DNA from: Oscillospiraceae bacterium
GTDB taxonomy: Bacteria; Bacillota; Clostridia; Oscillospirales; UBA929
DNA length: 52,165 nucleotides
Assembly (NCBI GenBank): GCA_031253545.1
Contig: JAIRWH010000092.1
Span: 1-52,165, forward strand
Direction of reading: 5' to 3'
The notes beneath the pieces were generated by a model. That model was given only the letters and a program-made list of their open reading frames with translations, did no database searches and had not been told where the DNA came from. The translations under genes and the position numbers were made by a program. Below, one piece after another: positions 16,711 through 26,539 of this stretch. Position 1 is the stretch's first letter. Each line of letters opens with the position of its first letter.

Positions 16711-17802
16711 ATGCTACGCGAGGGAGACGCGCGAATACCGTCAGGCTGCGCCATATCGGGCATTTTCAGCAAGGCCGGCAAACGCATGAGCGGCGAGGCC
16801 ATTATCAAGTCCATCGCCGTCATGCACGAACGCTCCAACGGCCTGGGCGGGGGCTTTGCCGCCTACGGCATCTACCCCGCCTACAAAGAGCTTTACGCCC
16901 TGCATATTTTCTACGACAACACGGGCGCCAAGAAGGAATGCGAGGAGTTCTTGGAGCGCCATTTTGATATAGTCAACCTCTCGAAAATACCCACGAGGAA
17001 GGTTAAGGAGGTAACCGACGAGCCGCTTATATGGCGCTATTTCGTTGCGCCCTTGCCCACCAAACTTGCCGAGAGCCAGCTCGACGAGCGCGAGTTTACC
17101 GTGCAGTGCGTGTTTCGCATCAACACGCGAATCACCGGCGCGTATGTCTTTTCCAGCGGCAAGGACATGGGGGTGTTTAAGGCGGTCGGCTACCCCGAAG
17201 ACATCGGCCGTTTTTACCGTTTGGAGGAATACGAGGGCTACTGTTTCACGGCCCACGGCCGCTACCCCACCAACACGCCCGGCTGGTGGGGCGGGGCGCA
17301 CCCGTTTGCCCTGCTCGATTACTCCGTTATCCACAACGGCGAAATCTCCTCCTATGACGCCAACCGCCGCGCCATTGAGATGCACGGCTACAAGTGCTCG
17401 CTCCAGACCGACACGGAGGTTATCACATACATCATAGACTACCTCCACAGGAAGCACGGCCTTACCTATAAGGAAATAGCCTCCGTCATCGCCGCGCCGT
17501 TTTGGCAGACCATCGGGCGCATGGAGCCGGCCGAGCGCGCCGAGCACGAATACCTGCGCATTATGTTCGCCGCGCAGCTCATCACGGGGCCGTTCTCCAT
17601 CATCGTGGGCTTTGCCGGGGGTTTGCTCGCGCTAAACGACAGATTAAAGCTGCGTAGCATGGTGGTGGGCGAAAAGGGCGATATGTGCTATGTGGCGAGC
17701 GAGGAGGCGGCCATCCGCGTCATAGAGCCGGACTTAGACGCCGTGTGGGCGCCGAGCGGCGGCCAGCTCGTCATGTTTCGCCTGCACGGAGGTGACGAGT
17801 AA
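16711..17802 (+). CDS. split glutamate synthase, class II glutamine amidotransferase subunit
   Basis: The 363-residue protein is an Ntn-type glutaminase (GATase_2). The catalytic Cys is at residue 13 (SGCAISGIF), so a 12-residue propeptide must be removed to free it. Further conserved segments are AHGRYPTNTPGWWGGAHPF, HNGEISSYDANRR and QTDTEVITYIIDYL. It should release ammonia from glutamine for the synthase subunit encoded next, whose ATG overlaps this stop (TAATG). ATG 16711 lies 9 nt after GGTGGAGG. It corresponds to the N-terminal domain of large-subunit GltB, here a separate gene as in archaeal-type and GlxB-like systems. Confidence 0.92.
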   Translation: MLREGDARIPSGCAISGIFSKAGKRMSGEAIIKSIAVMHERSNGLGGGFAAYGIYPAYKELYALHIFYDNTGAKKECEEFLERHFDIVNLSKIPTRKVKEVTDEPLIWRYFVAPLPTKLAESQLDEREFTVQCVFRINTRITGAYVFSSGKDMGVFKAVGYPEDIGRFYRLEEYEGYCFTAHGRYPTNTPGWWGGAHPFALLDYSVIHNGEISSYDANRRAIEMHGYKCSLQTDTEVITYIIDYLHRKHGLTYKEIASVIAAPFWQTIGRMEPAERAEHEYLRIMFAAQLITGPFSIIVGFAGGLLALNDRLKLRSMVVGEKGDMCYVASEEAAIRVIEPDLDAVWAPSGGQLVMFRLHGGDE

Positions 17803-19307
17803 TGCCCGTGAACTATATACACCCCGATTACGAGGTCATACGCAACCCCGACAGGTGCGTCGCCTGCCGCGCCTGCGAGCGCCAATGCGCCAACGGCGTG
17901 CATGAGTACCTGCCCGACGCGGGCAAATTGGTGTGCGACGACGCGCTGTGCGTGAACTGCCACCGCTGCGTGACGCTCTGCCCCACCCGCGCGCTCAAAA
18001 TCGTCAGAAGCGGCAACACATACAAGGAAAACGTGAACTGGAGCGGCGAGACCATCAACGAGCTGTATCGCCAGGCGGGCAGCGGCGGTGTGCTGCTCTC
18101 CGGCATGGGCACCCCGAAGCCCTACCCCGTGTATTTTGACAAAATCCTGCTCAACGCCTCGCAGGTTACCAACCCCTCCATAGACCCGCTGCGCGAGCCC
18201 ATGGAAACCAAGGTCTTCCTCGGCGCAAAGCCGCGCACTGTGGCGCGCGGCAAAGACGGGCGGCTGCAAAACAACCTGCCGCCGCAGCTTTCGCTGTCTA
18301 TGCCCGTTATGTTTTCCGCCATGAGTTACGGCTCAATCAGCTACAACGCCCACGAAAGCCTCGCCCGCGCCGCCGAGGCGCTGGGGGTTTTATATAACAC
18401 GGGCGAGGGCGGGCTCCACGAGGATTTCTACCGCTACGGCAAGAACACCATAGTGCAGGTGGCCTCCGGGCGCTTCGGGGTGCACCCGCAGTACCTCAAC
18501 AGCGGCGCGGCCATAGAAATCAAAATGGGTCAGGGCGCGAAGCCGGGCATAGGCGGGCACTTGCCGGGCGCGAAGATTATCGGCGACATCTCCCGTACGC
18601 GCATGATACCCGAAGGCAGCGACGCCATATCCCCCGCGCCGCACCACGACATCTACTCCATAGAGGATTTGCGCCAGCTTGTGTATTCGCTCAAGGAAGC
18701 CACCGATTACCGCAAGCCCGTCATCGTCAAAATCGCCGCCGTGCACAACGTGGCCGCCATCGCCAGCGGCATCGCCCGCAGCGGCGCGGACGTTATCGCC
18801 ATAGACGGCTTTCGCGGCGGCACGGGCGCGGCCCCCACGCGCATACGCGACAACGTGGGCATACCCATCGAGCTTGCGCTCGCGGGGGTGGATAAGCGCC
18901 TGCGCGACGAAGGCATACGCGACAACGTCTCTATTGTGGCGGGCGGGAGCATACGCTCCAGCGCCGACATCATCAAGGCCGCCGCCCTCGGCGCGGACTG
19001 CGTGTATATCGGCACGGCGGCGCTCCTCGCCCTCGGCTGCCACCTCTGCCGCAGCTGCCACGCGGGCAAGTGCAACTGGGGCATCGCCACGCAGATGCCG
19101 GAGCTTGTGAAACGCCTGAACCCCGACATAGGCTATATGCGCCTTGTGAACCTGCTCACGGCGTGGCGGCACGAGATAAAGGAGATGATGGGCGGCATGG
19201 GCATAAACTCCATAGAGGCGCTCAGGGGCAACCGCCTTATGCTGCGGGGCGTGGGGCTGAACGAAAAAGAGCTGGAGATACTGGGAATAAAGCACGCGGG
19301 GGAATGA
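17802..19307 (+). CDS. split glutamate synthase, FMN-binding synthase subunit with ferredoxin domain
   Basis: The 501-residue protein starts with a two-cluster 4Fe-4S ferredoxin domain (CVACRACERQC and CVNCHRCVTLC, residues 20-60). The FMN-dependent glutamate synthase TIM barrel follows: MFSAMSYGSISYNAHESLARAA, GEGGLHEDFYRYG, KMGQGAKPGIGGHLPG and IDGFRGGTGAAPTRIRDNVG. The C-terminal cysteine group CHLCRSCHAGKCNWG supplies the 3Fe-4S cluster next to FMN. It makes glutamate from 2-oxoglutarate and ammonia channelled from the amidotransferase. The fused ferredoxin domain suggests electrons arrive from the Fe-S and FAD proteins encoded at 22722-24380. Confidence 0.95.
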   Translation: MPVNYIHPDYEVIRNPDRCVACRACERQCANGVHEYLPDAGKLVCDDALCVNCHRCVTLCPTRALKIVRSGNTYKENVNWSGETINELYRQAGSGGVLLSGMGTPKPYPVYFDKILLNASQVTNPSIDPLREPMETKVFLGAKPRTVARGKDGRLQNNLPPQLSLSMPVMFSAMSYGSISYNAHESLARAAEALGVLYNTGEGGLHEDFYRYGKNTIVQVASGRFGVHPQYLNSGAAIEIKMGQGAKPGIGGHLPGAKIIGDISRTRMIPEGSDAISPAPHHDIYSIEDLRQLVYSLKEATDYRKPVIVKIAAVHNVAAIASGIARSGADVIAIDGFRGGTGAAPTRIRDNVGIPIELALAGVDKRLRDEGIRDNVSIVAGGSIRSSADIIKAAALGADCVYIGTAALLALGCHLCRSCHAGKCNWGIATQMPELVKRLNPDIGYMRLVNLLTAWRHEIKEMMGGMGINSIEALRGNRLMLRGVGLNEKELEILGIKHAGE

Positions 19308-19311
19308 GCGT

Positions 19312-20013
19312 ATGTGCGAGGTACTGTATGAGGGAAAATCCAAGACCGTTTGCCGCGGCCCCGACGGGGGTAGCCTCATTCTGCGTTACCGCGATTCCGC
19401 CACGGCCTACAACGGCGAGAAGAAGGCTGAACTGGACGGCAAGGGCAAACTCAACGCCGCCATCAGCCATAAACTGTTTGGGTTTCTTGAAGGGCACGGC
19501 ATAAAGACGCATTTGCTCGAAGCGCAAGGCGACACCGCCGCCCTCGTGCGCAAAGCGGATATTGTGATGGTGGAGGTCATTGTCAGGAACGTGGCCGCCG
19601 GCAGCTTCTCCAAGCGTTACGGTGTGCCGGAAGGCTCGGAGCTGAAAAACACCGTGGTGGAGTTCAGCCTCAAAAGCGACGAACTGGGCGACCCGCTCAT
19701 CTGCGAATCCCACATCACGGCGCTGGGGTTGGCCACAAAGGAAGAATTGGACGAAATGACACGCCTTTCGCTGAGAATAAACGACTTGCTGTGCCCCCTT
19801 TTTGCCCGCGCGGGCATTAGGCTCGTTGACTTCAAGTTGGAGTTTGGCAGAGCCGGCGGCGAGCTCATCCTGTGCGACGAGCTCTCGCCCGATTCGTGCA
19901 GGTTTTGGGATATCGCCACCGGCGAAAAACTCGACAAAGACAGGTTTCGCCGCGACTTGGGCGATGTGCTCGCAGGTTACGCCGATGTGCTGCGCAGGCT
20001 CGCCGATGTCTGA
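19312..20013 (+). CDS. purC: phosphoribosylaminoimidazole-succinocarboxamide synthase
   Basis: The 233-residue product matches SAICAR synthetase in length and motifs: LYEGKSKTVCRGPD, NGEKKAELDGKGKLNAAISHKLFGFLE, VEVIVRNVAAGSFSKRYGV and VDFKLEFG...LCDELSPDSCRFWD. It joins aspartate to CAIR in purine synthesis. It starts 4 nt after the glutamate synthase stop and overlaps purB by 8 nt. Its placement between glutamate-synthase subunits is unusual. Confidence 0.97.
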   Translation: MCEVLYEGKSKTVCRGPDGGSLILRYRDSATAYNGEKKAELDGKGKLNAAISHKLFGFLEGHGIKTHLLEAQGDTAALVRKADIVMVEVIVRNVAAGSFSKRYGVPEGSELKNTVVEFSLKSDELGDPLICESHITALGLATKEELDEMTRLSLRINDLLCPLFARAGIRLVDFKLEFGRAGGELILCDELSPDSCRFWDIATGEKLDKDRFRRDLGDVLAGYADVLRRLADV

Positions 20014-21433
20014 CCGCTACGAAAACCCGCTGTGCAGGCGCTACGCAAGCGAGAGGATGCAGCGCCTGTTTTCCGACGACAATAAGTTTTCCACATGGCG
20101 GAAACTCTGGGTGGCGCTCGCCGAAAGCCAAATGGAACTGGGGCTCGGCGTTACGGCGGAGCAAATAGCCCAAATGAAGGCGCGCGTTACCGACATCGAC
20201 TACGGCGCGGCGGCGCGCTATGAGCGCGAAACGCGCCACGATGTGATGGCGCACATCAGGGCGTATGCCGAGCAGTGCCCGCTTGCCGGCCCCATTATCC
20301 ACCTCGGCGCCACAAGCTGCTATGTGACCGACAACACGGACATCATCATCCAGAAAACCGCCTTATCGTATATACGCGAGAAACTCACGGCGACCATTGG
20401 CGCGCTCGCCGCGTTCGCGGAGCGGCACAAAGCGCTGCCGTGCCTCGCGTACACGCATTTTCAGCCCGCCCAGCCCACCACGGCGGGCAAGCGCGCCACG
20501 CTTTGGATGCAAGACCTCTTGCTCGACCTTGAGCATTTAGACTTTTCCGCAAGCCGCCTCAAGCTCCTCGGCTGCAAGGGAGCCACGGGCACGGCGGCCG
20601 GCTTCCTCTCGCTCTTCGGCGGCAACCACGAAAAGGTGGTTTCGCTTGAGCGGAAGATATGCGAAAAGATGGGCTTCCCGGAGGTTTTCCCCGTCACAGG
20701 CCAGACTTACCCCCGCAAATTAGACTTTTTCACCCTCTCCGCGCTCTCCGGCATCGCCCAAAGCGCGTATAAGTTTTCCTCCGATGTCAGGCTTTTGCAG
20801 CACCTGCAGGAAGCGGACGAGCCGCGCGAGCCTTCGCAGGTCGGCTCCTCCGCCATGGCGTATAAGCGCAACCCCATGAGGAGCGAACGCATGGCCTCGC
20901 TCTCGCGCTTTATCATTGTTTCGGCGCAGAACACGGCCCTTACGGCAAGCGAACAATGGTTTGAGCGCACGCTCGACGACTCCGCCAACAGGCGTATTGT
21001 GCTCCCGGAAGCCTTCTTGGCCGCCGACGCCGTGCTCTCGCTCTACATCAACGTTATCGGCGGCCTCACGCCGTATCCCGGCGTTATGCGGAAGCACTTG
21101 CGCGAGGAGCTGCCGTTTCTCGCCGCCGAGAATATACTCATGCAAGGCGTGAAAAAAGGCGGCGACAGACAGGAGCTGCACGAGCGTATTAGGCGCCATT
21201 CCATGGACGCGGCCGAAAACATTAAGCTGCGCGGCAAAGACAACGACCTTTTGGAGCGTATCGCCTCAGACAGGGCCTTCGGATTGGACGCGGACGAATT
21301 GGCGGACATTCTGCGGGCCGAAGACTTCACGGGCAGGGCAAAGGAGCAGACGGAAGAGTTTCTCGCCTCTCTCGGCAACGCGCTCGGCGCTTTCGGGCAA
21401 ATGCGAAGCGAAGACATAAACATTACGGTGTAG
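20006..21433 (+). CDS. purB: adenylosuccinate lyase
   Basis: The 475-residue fumarase-superfamily lyase cleaves SAICAR and adenylosuccinate. Conserved parts are HDVMAHIRAYAEQCP, HLGATSCYVTDNTD, the substrate loop YTHFQPAQPTTAGKRA, and the signature SSAMAYKRNPMRSER with its catalytic serine. It resembles the longer (about 475-residue) eukaryote-like PurB rather than the 430-residue B. subtilis form. ATG 20006 lies inside the end of purC; a longer in-frame reading to 19802 only shadows purC. Confidence 0.96.
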   Translation: MSDRYENPLCRRYASERMQRLFSDDNKFSTWRKLWVALAESQMELGLGVTAEQIAQMKARVTDIDYGAAARYERETRHDVMAHIRAYAEQCPLAGPIIHLGATSCYVTDNTDIIIQKTALSYIREKLTATIGALAAFAERHKALPCLAYTHFQPAQPTTAGKRATLWMQDLLLDLEHLDFSASRLKLLGCKGATGTAAGFLSLFGGNHEKVVSLERKICEKMGFPEVFPVTGQTYPRKLDFFTLSALSGIAQSAYKFSSDVRLLQHLQEADEPREPSQVGSSAMAYKRNPMRSERMASLSRFIIVSAQNTALTASEQWFERTLDDSANRRIVLPEAFLAADAVLSLYINVIGGLTPYPGVMRKHLREELPFLAAENILMQGVKKGGDRQELHERIRRHSMDAAENIKLRGKDNDLLERIASDRAFGLDADELADILRAEDFTGRAKEQTEEFLASLGNALGAFGQMRSEDINITV

Positions 21434-21445
21434 GGGGGCTTCACA

Positions 21446-22717
21446 ATGCTGACGGCAATAGTGGGAGTCAACTGGGGCGACGAAGGCAAAGGGCGCATGG
21501 TGGATTTGCTCTCGGAGCGCTACGGCGTTATCTGCCGCTATCAGGGCGGCAACAACGCCGGGCACACGGTGGTCAACAGCGGCGGCAAGTTTGTGCTCAA
21601 CCTCTTGCCGTCGGGCGTGTTGCGCGAGGGCACCGTCAACGTCATGGGCGCGGGCATGGTCATAGACATCGAGCACCTGTGCGGCGAGATGGACTCGCTT
21701 GCCGCCAAGGGTGTGAAACTCACGCCCGAAAACCTCATCATCAGCCACAGGGCCTTTATATGCCTGCCGTATCACAGAACGCAGGATGTTTTGGAGGAGG
21801 AGCGGCTTGCCGACAAAAAATACGGCTCCACAAGGCGCGGCATAGCCCCCGTGTACGGCGACAAATACATGAAAAAAGGGCTGCGCATGGGCGATTTGCT
21901 CGAGCGCGATACCCTCGCGGAAAAAACGGAGCATTTGCTGGCATGGAAAAACCTCACTTTCAGCGGTTACGGCGCGCGCACGGACAGCGCCGGGGACACC
22001 CTGCGCTGGCTGGAGCGATACGCCGAGCCCATAGCGCCGTATATCGCCGACACCACGGCGTACCTTCGCTCCGCCGCGGCAAGCGGCAAAGATATACTCT
22101 TTGAGGCGCAGCTCGGCTCGCTGCGCGATATTGACTACGGCATATACCCATACACCACTTCCTCGCAAACCTTGGCCTGCTACGCCACGGCGGGCGCGGG
22201 TATTCCGGGCGCAAGGCTCGACAATGTGGTCGGCGTGATGAAGGCCTATTCCAGCTGCGTGGGCGAAGGGCCGTTTACCTCGGAACTGTTTGGCGACGAG
22301 GCTTCCGCCCTGCGGGAAGCGGGCGGCGAATACGGCGCGGCGACGGGCCGCCCCCGCAGGGTCGGCACATTCGACATACCCGCCTCCCGTTTCGGCATCG
22401 CCGTGCAAGGCGCGGACGAACTGGCGCTCACAAAGCTCGATGTGCTCTCGTATCTGCCCAAAATCCCCGTGTGTGTGGCATACGACATAGACGGCCTTCG
22501 CACGGGCGAGTTTCCTTCCGGCGACAAACTCGTGAGGGCAAAGCCCGTAATCGAGTATTTAGACGGCTTCCGGACGGATATTTCGCGTTGCCGCAGCCCC
22601 GGCGAGCTGCCGCCGGCCGCCTCCGAATATGTGCGCTACATAGAAAACGCCGTGGGTTGCCCGATAAAGTATGTGTCCGTGGGCGCGGGGCGCGAGGATT
22701 ACCTTGTGTGGAGGTGA
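21446..22717 (+). CDS. purA: adenylosuccinate synthetase
   Basis: The 423-residue GTPase makes adenylosuccinate from IMP and aspartate. The P-loop-like GVNWGDEGKGRMVDLL lies at the N-terminus, then QGGNNAGHTVV, the STRRGIAPVYGDK loop, FEAQLGSLRDIDYGIYPYTTSS, and GRPRRVGTFDIPASRF in the C-terminal half. It starts 12 nt after purB, preceded by GGGGGG. With purC and purB it completes a block that uses aspartate as nitrogen donor. Confidence 0.97.
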   Translation: MLTAIVGVNWGDEGKGRMVDLLSERYGVICRYQGGNNAGHTVVNSGGKFVLNLLPSGVLREGTVNVMGAGMVIDIEHLCGEMDSLAAKGVKLTPENLIISHRAFICLPYHRTQDVLEEERLADKKYGSTRRGIAPVYGDKYMKKGLRMGDLLERDTLAEKTEHLLAWKNLTFSGYGARTDSAGDTLRWLERYAEPIAPYIADTTAYLRSAAASGKDILFEAQLGSLRDIDYGIYPYTTSSQTLACYATAGAGIPGARLDNVVGVMKAYSSCVGEGPFTSELFGDEASALREAGGEYGAATGRPRRVGTFDIPASRFGIAVQGADELALTKLDVLSYLPKIPVCVAYDIDGLRTGEFPSGDKLVRAKPVIEYLDGFRTDISRCRSPGELPPAASEYVRYIENAVGCPIKYVSVGAGREDYLVWR

Positions 22718-22721
22718 CGGC

Positions 22722-23150
22722 GTGAAAAGGGTATATGTGAACGAAAAATGGTGCCTCGGCTGCCACCTGTGCGAATATTACTGCGCCTTCGCGGCTTCGG
22801 GGGAGAAAGACATGGCGAGGGCGCTCAAAGACATCGCCATCAATCCGCGTATTCGTATTGAGGAGCGCGACGACATCAGCTTCGCCGTGTCTTGCCGCCA
22901 TTGCCGCGAGCCGCTCTGCGTGAAAAGCTGCCTCACGGGCGCGCTCACCGCGCAAGACGGCGTTATCGCCATAGACGGCGAGCGCTGCGTCGGTTGCTAC
23001 ACCTGCATACTCGTCTGCCCATACGGCGCGGTGTCGCCCTCCGAAAACGGCGCTGTGCAAAAATGCGAGCTTTGCGTGAAAAACACCGGCTCGCCCGCCT
23101 GCGTGAAGGGCTGCCCCAACGGCGCGATTGTGTATGAGGAAAGGGGGTAA
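22722..23150 (+). CDS. polyferredoxin-type electron-transfer protein (four 4Fe-4S clusters)
   Basis: The 142-residue protein resembles HycB/HydN-like Fe-S subunits. Four Cys groups are visible: CLGCHLCEYYC, CRHCREPLCVKSC, CVGCYTCILVC and CELCVKNTGSPACVKGC, sixteen cysteines suited to four cubane clusters. It probably carries electrons between the FAD protein encoded 6 nt downstream and the ferredoxin domain of the synthase subunit. GTG 22722 follows GGAGGTGA and lies 4 nt after the purA stop. Confidence 0.9.
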   Translation: MKRVYVNEKWCLGCHLCEYYCAFAASGEKDMARALKDIAINPRIRIEERDDISFAVSCRHCREPLCVKSCLTGALTAQDGVIAIDGERCVGCYTCILVCPYGAVSPSENGAVQKCELCVKNTGSPACVKGCPNGAIVYEERG

Positions 23151-23156
23151 CGCGCG

Positions 23157-24380
23157 GTGAGATACGTTATCATCGGCAACGGCGCGGCCGGGGTCGGCGG
23201 GGCGGAGGGCATACGCTCCCGCGACAAAGACGGCGAGGTTACAATCATCTCCGCCGAGGGCGCCCGCATTTACTCCCGCCCGCTCATCTCCTACCTCGTG
23301 GCGGGGAAGGTCGCCGACTCCGGCATGGATTACAGGCCCGCGGACTTTTATGAGCGCAATAACTGCAAGGTGACGGGTGAGCGGGCCGCGGCCGTGGACG
23401 CGAAAGGGAAGGCCGTGATACTCGAAGGCGGCGCGCGCGTGCCATACGACAAACTGCTCGTGGCCGCCGGTTCCTCGCCGTTTGTGCCGCCGTTTGAGGG
23501 CTTGGACACGGTGAAGGGCAAGTATTCGTTTTCCTCGCTTGCCGACGCCCGCGCCTTGGGAGCCGCCCTCGCGCCGCACAAAAAGGCGCTGATTATCGGC
23601 GCGGGGCTTATCGGGTTGAAGTGCGCGGAGGGCATTTCGGAAAAAGTGGCGAGTATCACCGTAACGGACATAGCGCCGCGCATACTCTCAAGCATACTCG
23701 ACGAGGGCGGCGCGGCCGCGGTGGCGCGCCATATCGAGGGCAAGGGGGTGAGCTTCCGCCTCTCCTCCTCGGTAAAGCGCTTCGAGCCGGGCACGGCCTA
23801 TTTGGAAAGCGGCGAGGCAATCGCCTTTGACTTGCTCGTCACGGCCGTGGGCGTACGCCCAAACACCGCGCTGCTTAAAGGTGTCGCCGACACGGACAGG
23901 GGTATCATAATAAACGCCCGTTCGGAAACCTCCGCGCCCGATATATACGCCGCCGGCGACTGTGCGCAGGCGCTCGACGCGTCGAGCGGCGAGAGCAAGG
24001 TTATGGCGCTGCTGCCAAACGCCTATATGCAGGGCGAATGTGCCGGGGTGAATATGGCGGGGGGCGAAAAGAGCTTTGACAAAGCCGTTCCCATGAACGC
24101 CGTGGGGTTTTTCGGCCTGCATATCATCACCGCGGGCAACTATACCGGCAACGTCCGCGCCGCCGGGGAAGGCGACGGTTACAAGCGCCTGTTTTATTCG
24201 GACAACAGGCTAAACGGATATATTATGGTCGGCGACGTAGGCAAGGCCGGCATATACACAAGCCTGCTCCGCGACGGCACCCCCTTAGACACGCTGGACT
24301 TTGAGCAAATCTGCGAAAAGCCCGGCCTCATGGCGTTTACAAGCAAGGCGCGGCAGGAGAAACTTGGGGAGGCGCGGTAA
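23157..24380 (+). CDS. FAD-dependent NAD(P)H oxidoreductase, probable glutamate synthase electron-input subunit
   Basis: The 407-residue Pyr_redox_2 protein has an N-terminal FAD site (YVIIGNGAAGVGGAEGIR), a central nucleotide site (KALIIGAGLIGLKCAEGI) and the second FAD motif (SAPDIYAAGDCAQ). The C-terminal 80 residues resemble those of NirB-like and rubredoxin-reductase-like enzymes. No redox disulfide motif is present. It probably oxidises NAD(P)H and reduces the neighbouring polyferredoxin. GTG 23157 is preceded by GGGGG, and its stop abuts the next ATG (TAAATG). NADH versus NADPH cannot be decided from sequence reading. Confidence 0.88.
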   Translation: MRYVIIGNGAAGVGGAEGIRSRDKDGEVTIISAEGARIYSRPLISYLVAGKVADSGMDYRPADFYERNNCKVTGERAAAVDAKGKAVILEGGARVPYDKLLVAAGSSPFVPPFEGLDTVKGKYSFSSLADARALGAALAPHKKALIIGAGLIGLKCAEGISEKVASITVTDIAPRILSSILDEGGAAAVARHIEGKGVSFRLSSSVKRFEPGTAYLESGEAIAFDLLVTAVGVRPNTALLKGVADTDRGIIINARSETSAPDIYAAGDCAQALDASSGESKVMALLPNAYMQGECAGVNMAGGEKSFDKAVPMNAVGFFGLHIITAGNYTGNVRAAGEGDGYKRLFYSDNRLNGYIMVGDVGKAGIYTSLLRDGTPLDTLDFEQICEKPGLMAFTSKARQEKLGEAR

Positions 24381-25103
24381 ATGATTACAATCTCCGCGAA
24401 AAACTTAAACCACAAGGCTTTGGGCGAGAAAATCAAAGCGGCCGCCTCCGACGACATCACCGTGCACGACTGCGCCGGGCAAAGATTCATCGCCGGCGGC
24501 CTTCGCTGCAAAACGCTGACGCTCCGGGGCACCCCCGGCAACGCCTTGGGCGCTTACTTCGACGGCGGCGTTATATATGTGGGCGGCAACGCGCAGGATG
24601 CCGTGGGCGACACCATGAACGACGGCAAAATCGTGATAGACGGCAACGCGGGGGACGCCCTCGGCTACGCCATGCGCGGCGGCGGCATCTTCGTGCGCGG
24701 CAACAGCGGTTACAGGACGGGCATACACATGAAAGAGTATGAGGGCAAAAAGCCCTCCATAGTCATAGGCGGGCGCGCCGGCAGCTTCTTGGGCGAATAC
24801 CTTGCCGGAGGGCTTATTGTGGTGCTCGGCATGGGCTGCTCCGATGTGCCCGTGGGCAACTTTACCGGCACGGGTATGCACGGCGGGCGCATTATCATAC
24901 GTTCGCCAAAGCCCCCCGCGAACCTGCCCGCGCAGGTTACCATGCAGGCGGCCGAGCCCGGCGACATAGACGAAATCACGCCTTTGCTGAGCGAGTTCGC
25001 GGGGTACTTCGGCCTCGATTTATCGCAGCTGCTGCGCGGCGAATACTACGCGCTCAAACCAAACACGCAGAACCCCTACGAACAGCTCTACACCGCGAAC
25101 TGA
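24381..25103 (+). CDS. split glutamate synthase, GXGXG (GltB C-terminal) subunit
   Basis: The 240-residue protein is a right-handed beta-helix of GXGXG repeats. Runs such as AYFDGGVIYVGGNAQDAVG, DGKIVIDGNAGDALGYAMRGGG and IFVRGNSGYRTGIHMKEY are the GltB C-terminal structural domain, also found in formylmethanofuran dehydrogenase subunit C. It scaffolds the amidotransferase and synthase domains, here as a separate subunit. With the genes at 16711, 17802, 22722 and 23157 it makes a five-polypeptide glutamate synthase interrupted by purCBA. Confidence 0.93.
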   Translation: MITISAKNLNHKALGEKIKAAASDDITVHDCAGQRFIAGGLRCKTLTLRGTPGNALGAYFDGGVIYVGGNAQDAVGDTMNDGKIVIDGNAGDALGYAMRGGGIFVRGNSGYRTGIHMKEYEGKKPSIVIGGRAGSFLGEYLAGGLIVVLGMGCSDVPVGNFTGTGMHGGRIIIRSPKPPANLPAQVTMQAAEPGDIDEITPLLSEFAGYFGLDLSQLLRGEYYALKPNTQNPYEQLYTAN

Positions 25104-25117
25104 GGGGCCGGAAGGTT

Positions 25118-26539
25118 ATGGCGGCAAACGATAAGCCCCGCGAAGAATGCGCCGTGTTCGGCGTAAACGTCACCGTGCCGGAAGCCGCCGGCATTGCCTA
25201 CAACGGCCTTCTCGCGCTGCAGCACAGGGGGCAGGAGGGCGCGGGCATAGCCGCCGTGTGCAGCAACAGGATTGTCTGCCGCAAGGGCGTGGGCTTGGTG
25301 AGCGAGGTGTTTTCCGGCGAAAGGCTCGGAGAGTTCGCGCATTCCAATGTGGCCGTGGGACACGCGCGCTATTCCACCACGGGCGGCAACACCCCGGAAA
25401 ACGTGGGGCCCTTTGTGACGGAGTACCTTACGGGCAGGATTGTCATAGCCCACAACGGCAATGTGACAAACGCCCTGGAGCTGCGCGAGTGGCTCATGGA
25501 CAAAGGGCTCCGCTTTTACGCCACGAGCGACAGCGAGGTGGTTTCCGCCCTTTGCGCGTATATGATAACCAAAGAGCGCGGTACTGTGCGGGGCATTATC
25601 GCGGCCGCCGGCATGATGCGCGGGGCGTTTTCGCTCGTTGCCGCGAGCGGTAAGAATAAACTCATCGCCGTGCGCGACGGCACCGGTTTCCGCCCGCTCT
25701 GCATCGGGCGCAACGCGAGCGGCTACGCGGTGGCGTCCGAGAGCTGCGCCTTCGACGCCTGCGGTTTCGAGCTTGCGGGGGATGTGCTGCCCGGCGAGGT
25801 TGTGGTAATTGAAAACGGGGAGATAACGCGGCGCGAGGTGGCGCTCGCCGGAAACGAACCCGGGCACGGTTTCTGTATATTCGAGTATGTCTATTTTTCA
25901 CGCCCGGATTCGATAATCAACGGGCTTTCCGTGTATAAGGCCCGCTACAATATGGGCCTCGCCCTGGCGCGGGAATACCCCGTGCGGGCGGACGTGGTGT
26001 GCGGGGTGCCCGATTCCGGCTTGGACGCCGCTTGCGGTTACAGCGCGGAAAGCGGCATACCGCAGGCGGCGGGCTTTGTGAAGAACCGCTATATAGGCAG
26101 GAGTTTCATCTACCCCACGCAGACCGAGCGCGACAGCGCCGTGAGGCTGAAACTCAACCCGCTGCTGGAAAACATCGGCGGCAAGCGCGTTGTGCTTGTG
26201 GATGATTCCATCGTGCGCGGCACAACCATTGAGAAAATCGTGAAGAGCCTGAAAAACGCGGGGGCGGTTGAAGTGCATATGCGGGTTTCCAGCCCCCCGT
26301 TTTACCACCCTTGCCATTACGGCACGGATATAGACAGCGAGGAAAACCTCATCGCCACAAAAATGGGCATTGGCGAAATCGCCCGCGCGATAGGCGCGGA
26401 CAGCTTGGGTTATATCAGCATAGACGGCATGAGGGCGGCCTGCGCGGGCTGCTCGCTGCCGTTTTGCACGGCGTGCTTCACGGGTAACCGCGGGCTCTCG
26501 CGCCCGAGGAAAGAAGTTTTGGAGCAGGAGGCGATATGA
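25118..26539 (+). CDS. purF: amidophosphoribosyltransferase
   Basis: The 473-residue enzyme starts purine synthesis by aminating PRPP with glutamine nitrogen. The Ntn Cys is at residue 11 (EECAVFGV), so an N-terminal propeptide is cleaved as in the B. subtilis type. Other marks are LQHRGQEGAGIA, GHARYSTTGG, HNGNVTNALELR, the PRPP loop VLVDDSIVRGTT, and cysteines for a 4Fe-4S cluster in CAGCSLPFCTACF. It starts 14 nt after the GXGXG subunit and its TGA overlaps the carA ATG. Confidence 0.97.
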   Translation: MAANDKPREECAVFGVNVTVPEAAGIAYNGLLALQHRGQEGAGIAAVCSNRIVCRKGVGLVSEVFSGERLGEFAHSNVAVGHARYSTTGGNTPENVGPFVTEYLTGRIVIAHNGNVTNALELREWLMDKGLRFYATSDSEVVSALCAYMITKERGTVRGIIAAAGMMRGAFSLVAASGKNKLIAVRDGTGFRPLCIGRNASGYAVASESCAFDACGFELAGDVLPGEVVVIENGEITRREVALAGNEPGHGFCIFEYVYFSRPDSIINGLSVYKARYNMGLALAREYPVRADVVCGVPDSGLDAACGYSAESGIPQAAGFVKNRYIGRSFIYPTQTERDSAVRLKLNPLLENIGGKRVVLVDDSIVRGTTIEKIVKSLKNAGAVEVHMRVSSPPFYHPCHYGTDIDSEENLIATKMGIGEIARAIGADSLGYISIDGMRAACAGCSLPFCTACFTGNRGLSRPRKEVLEQEAI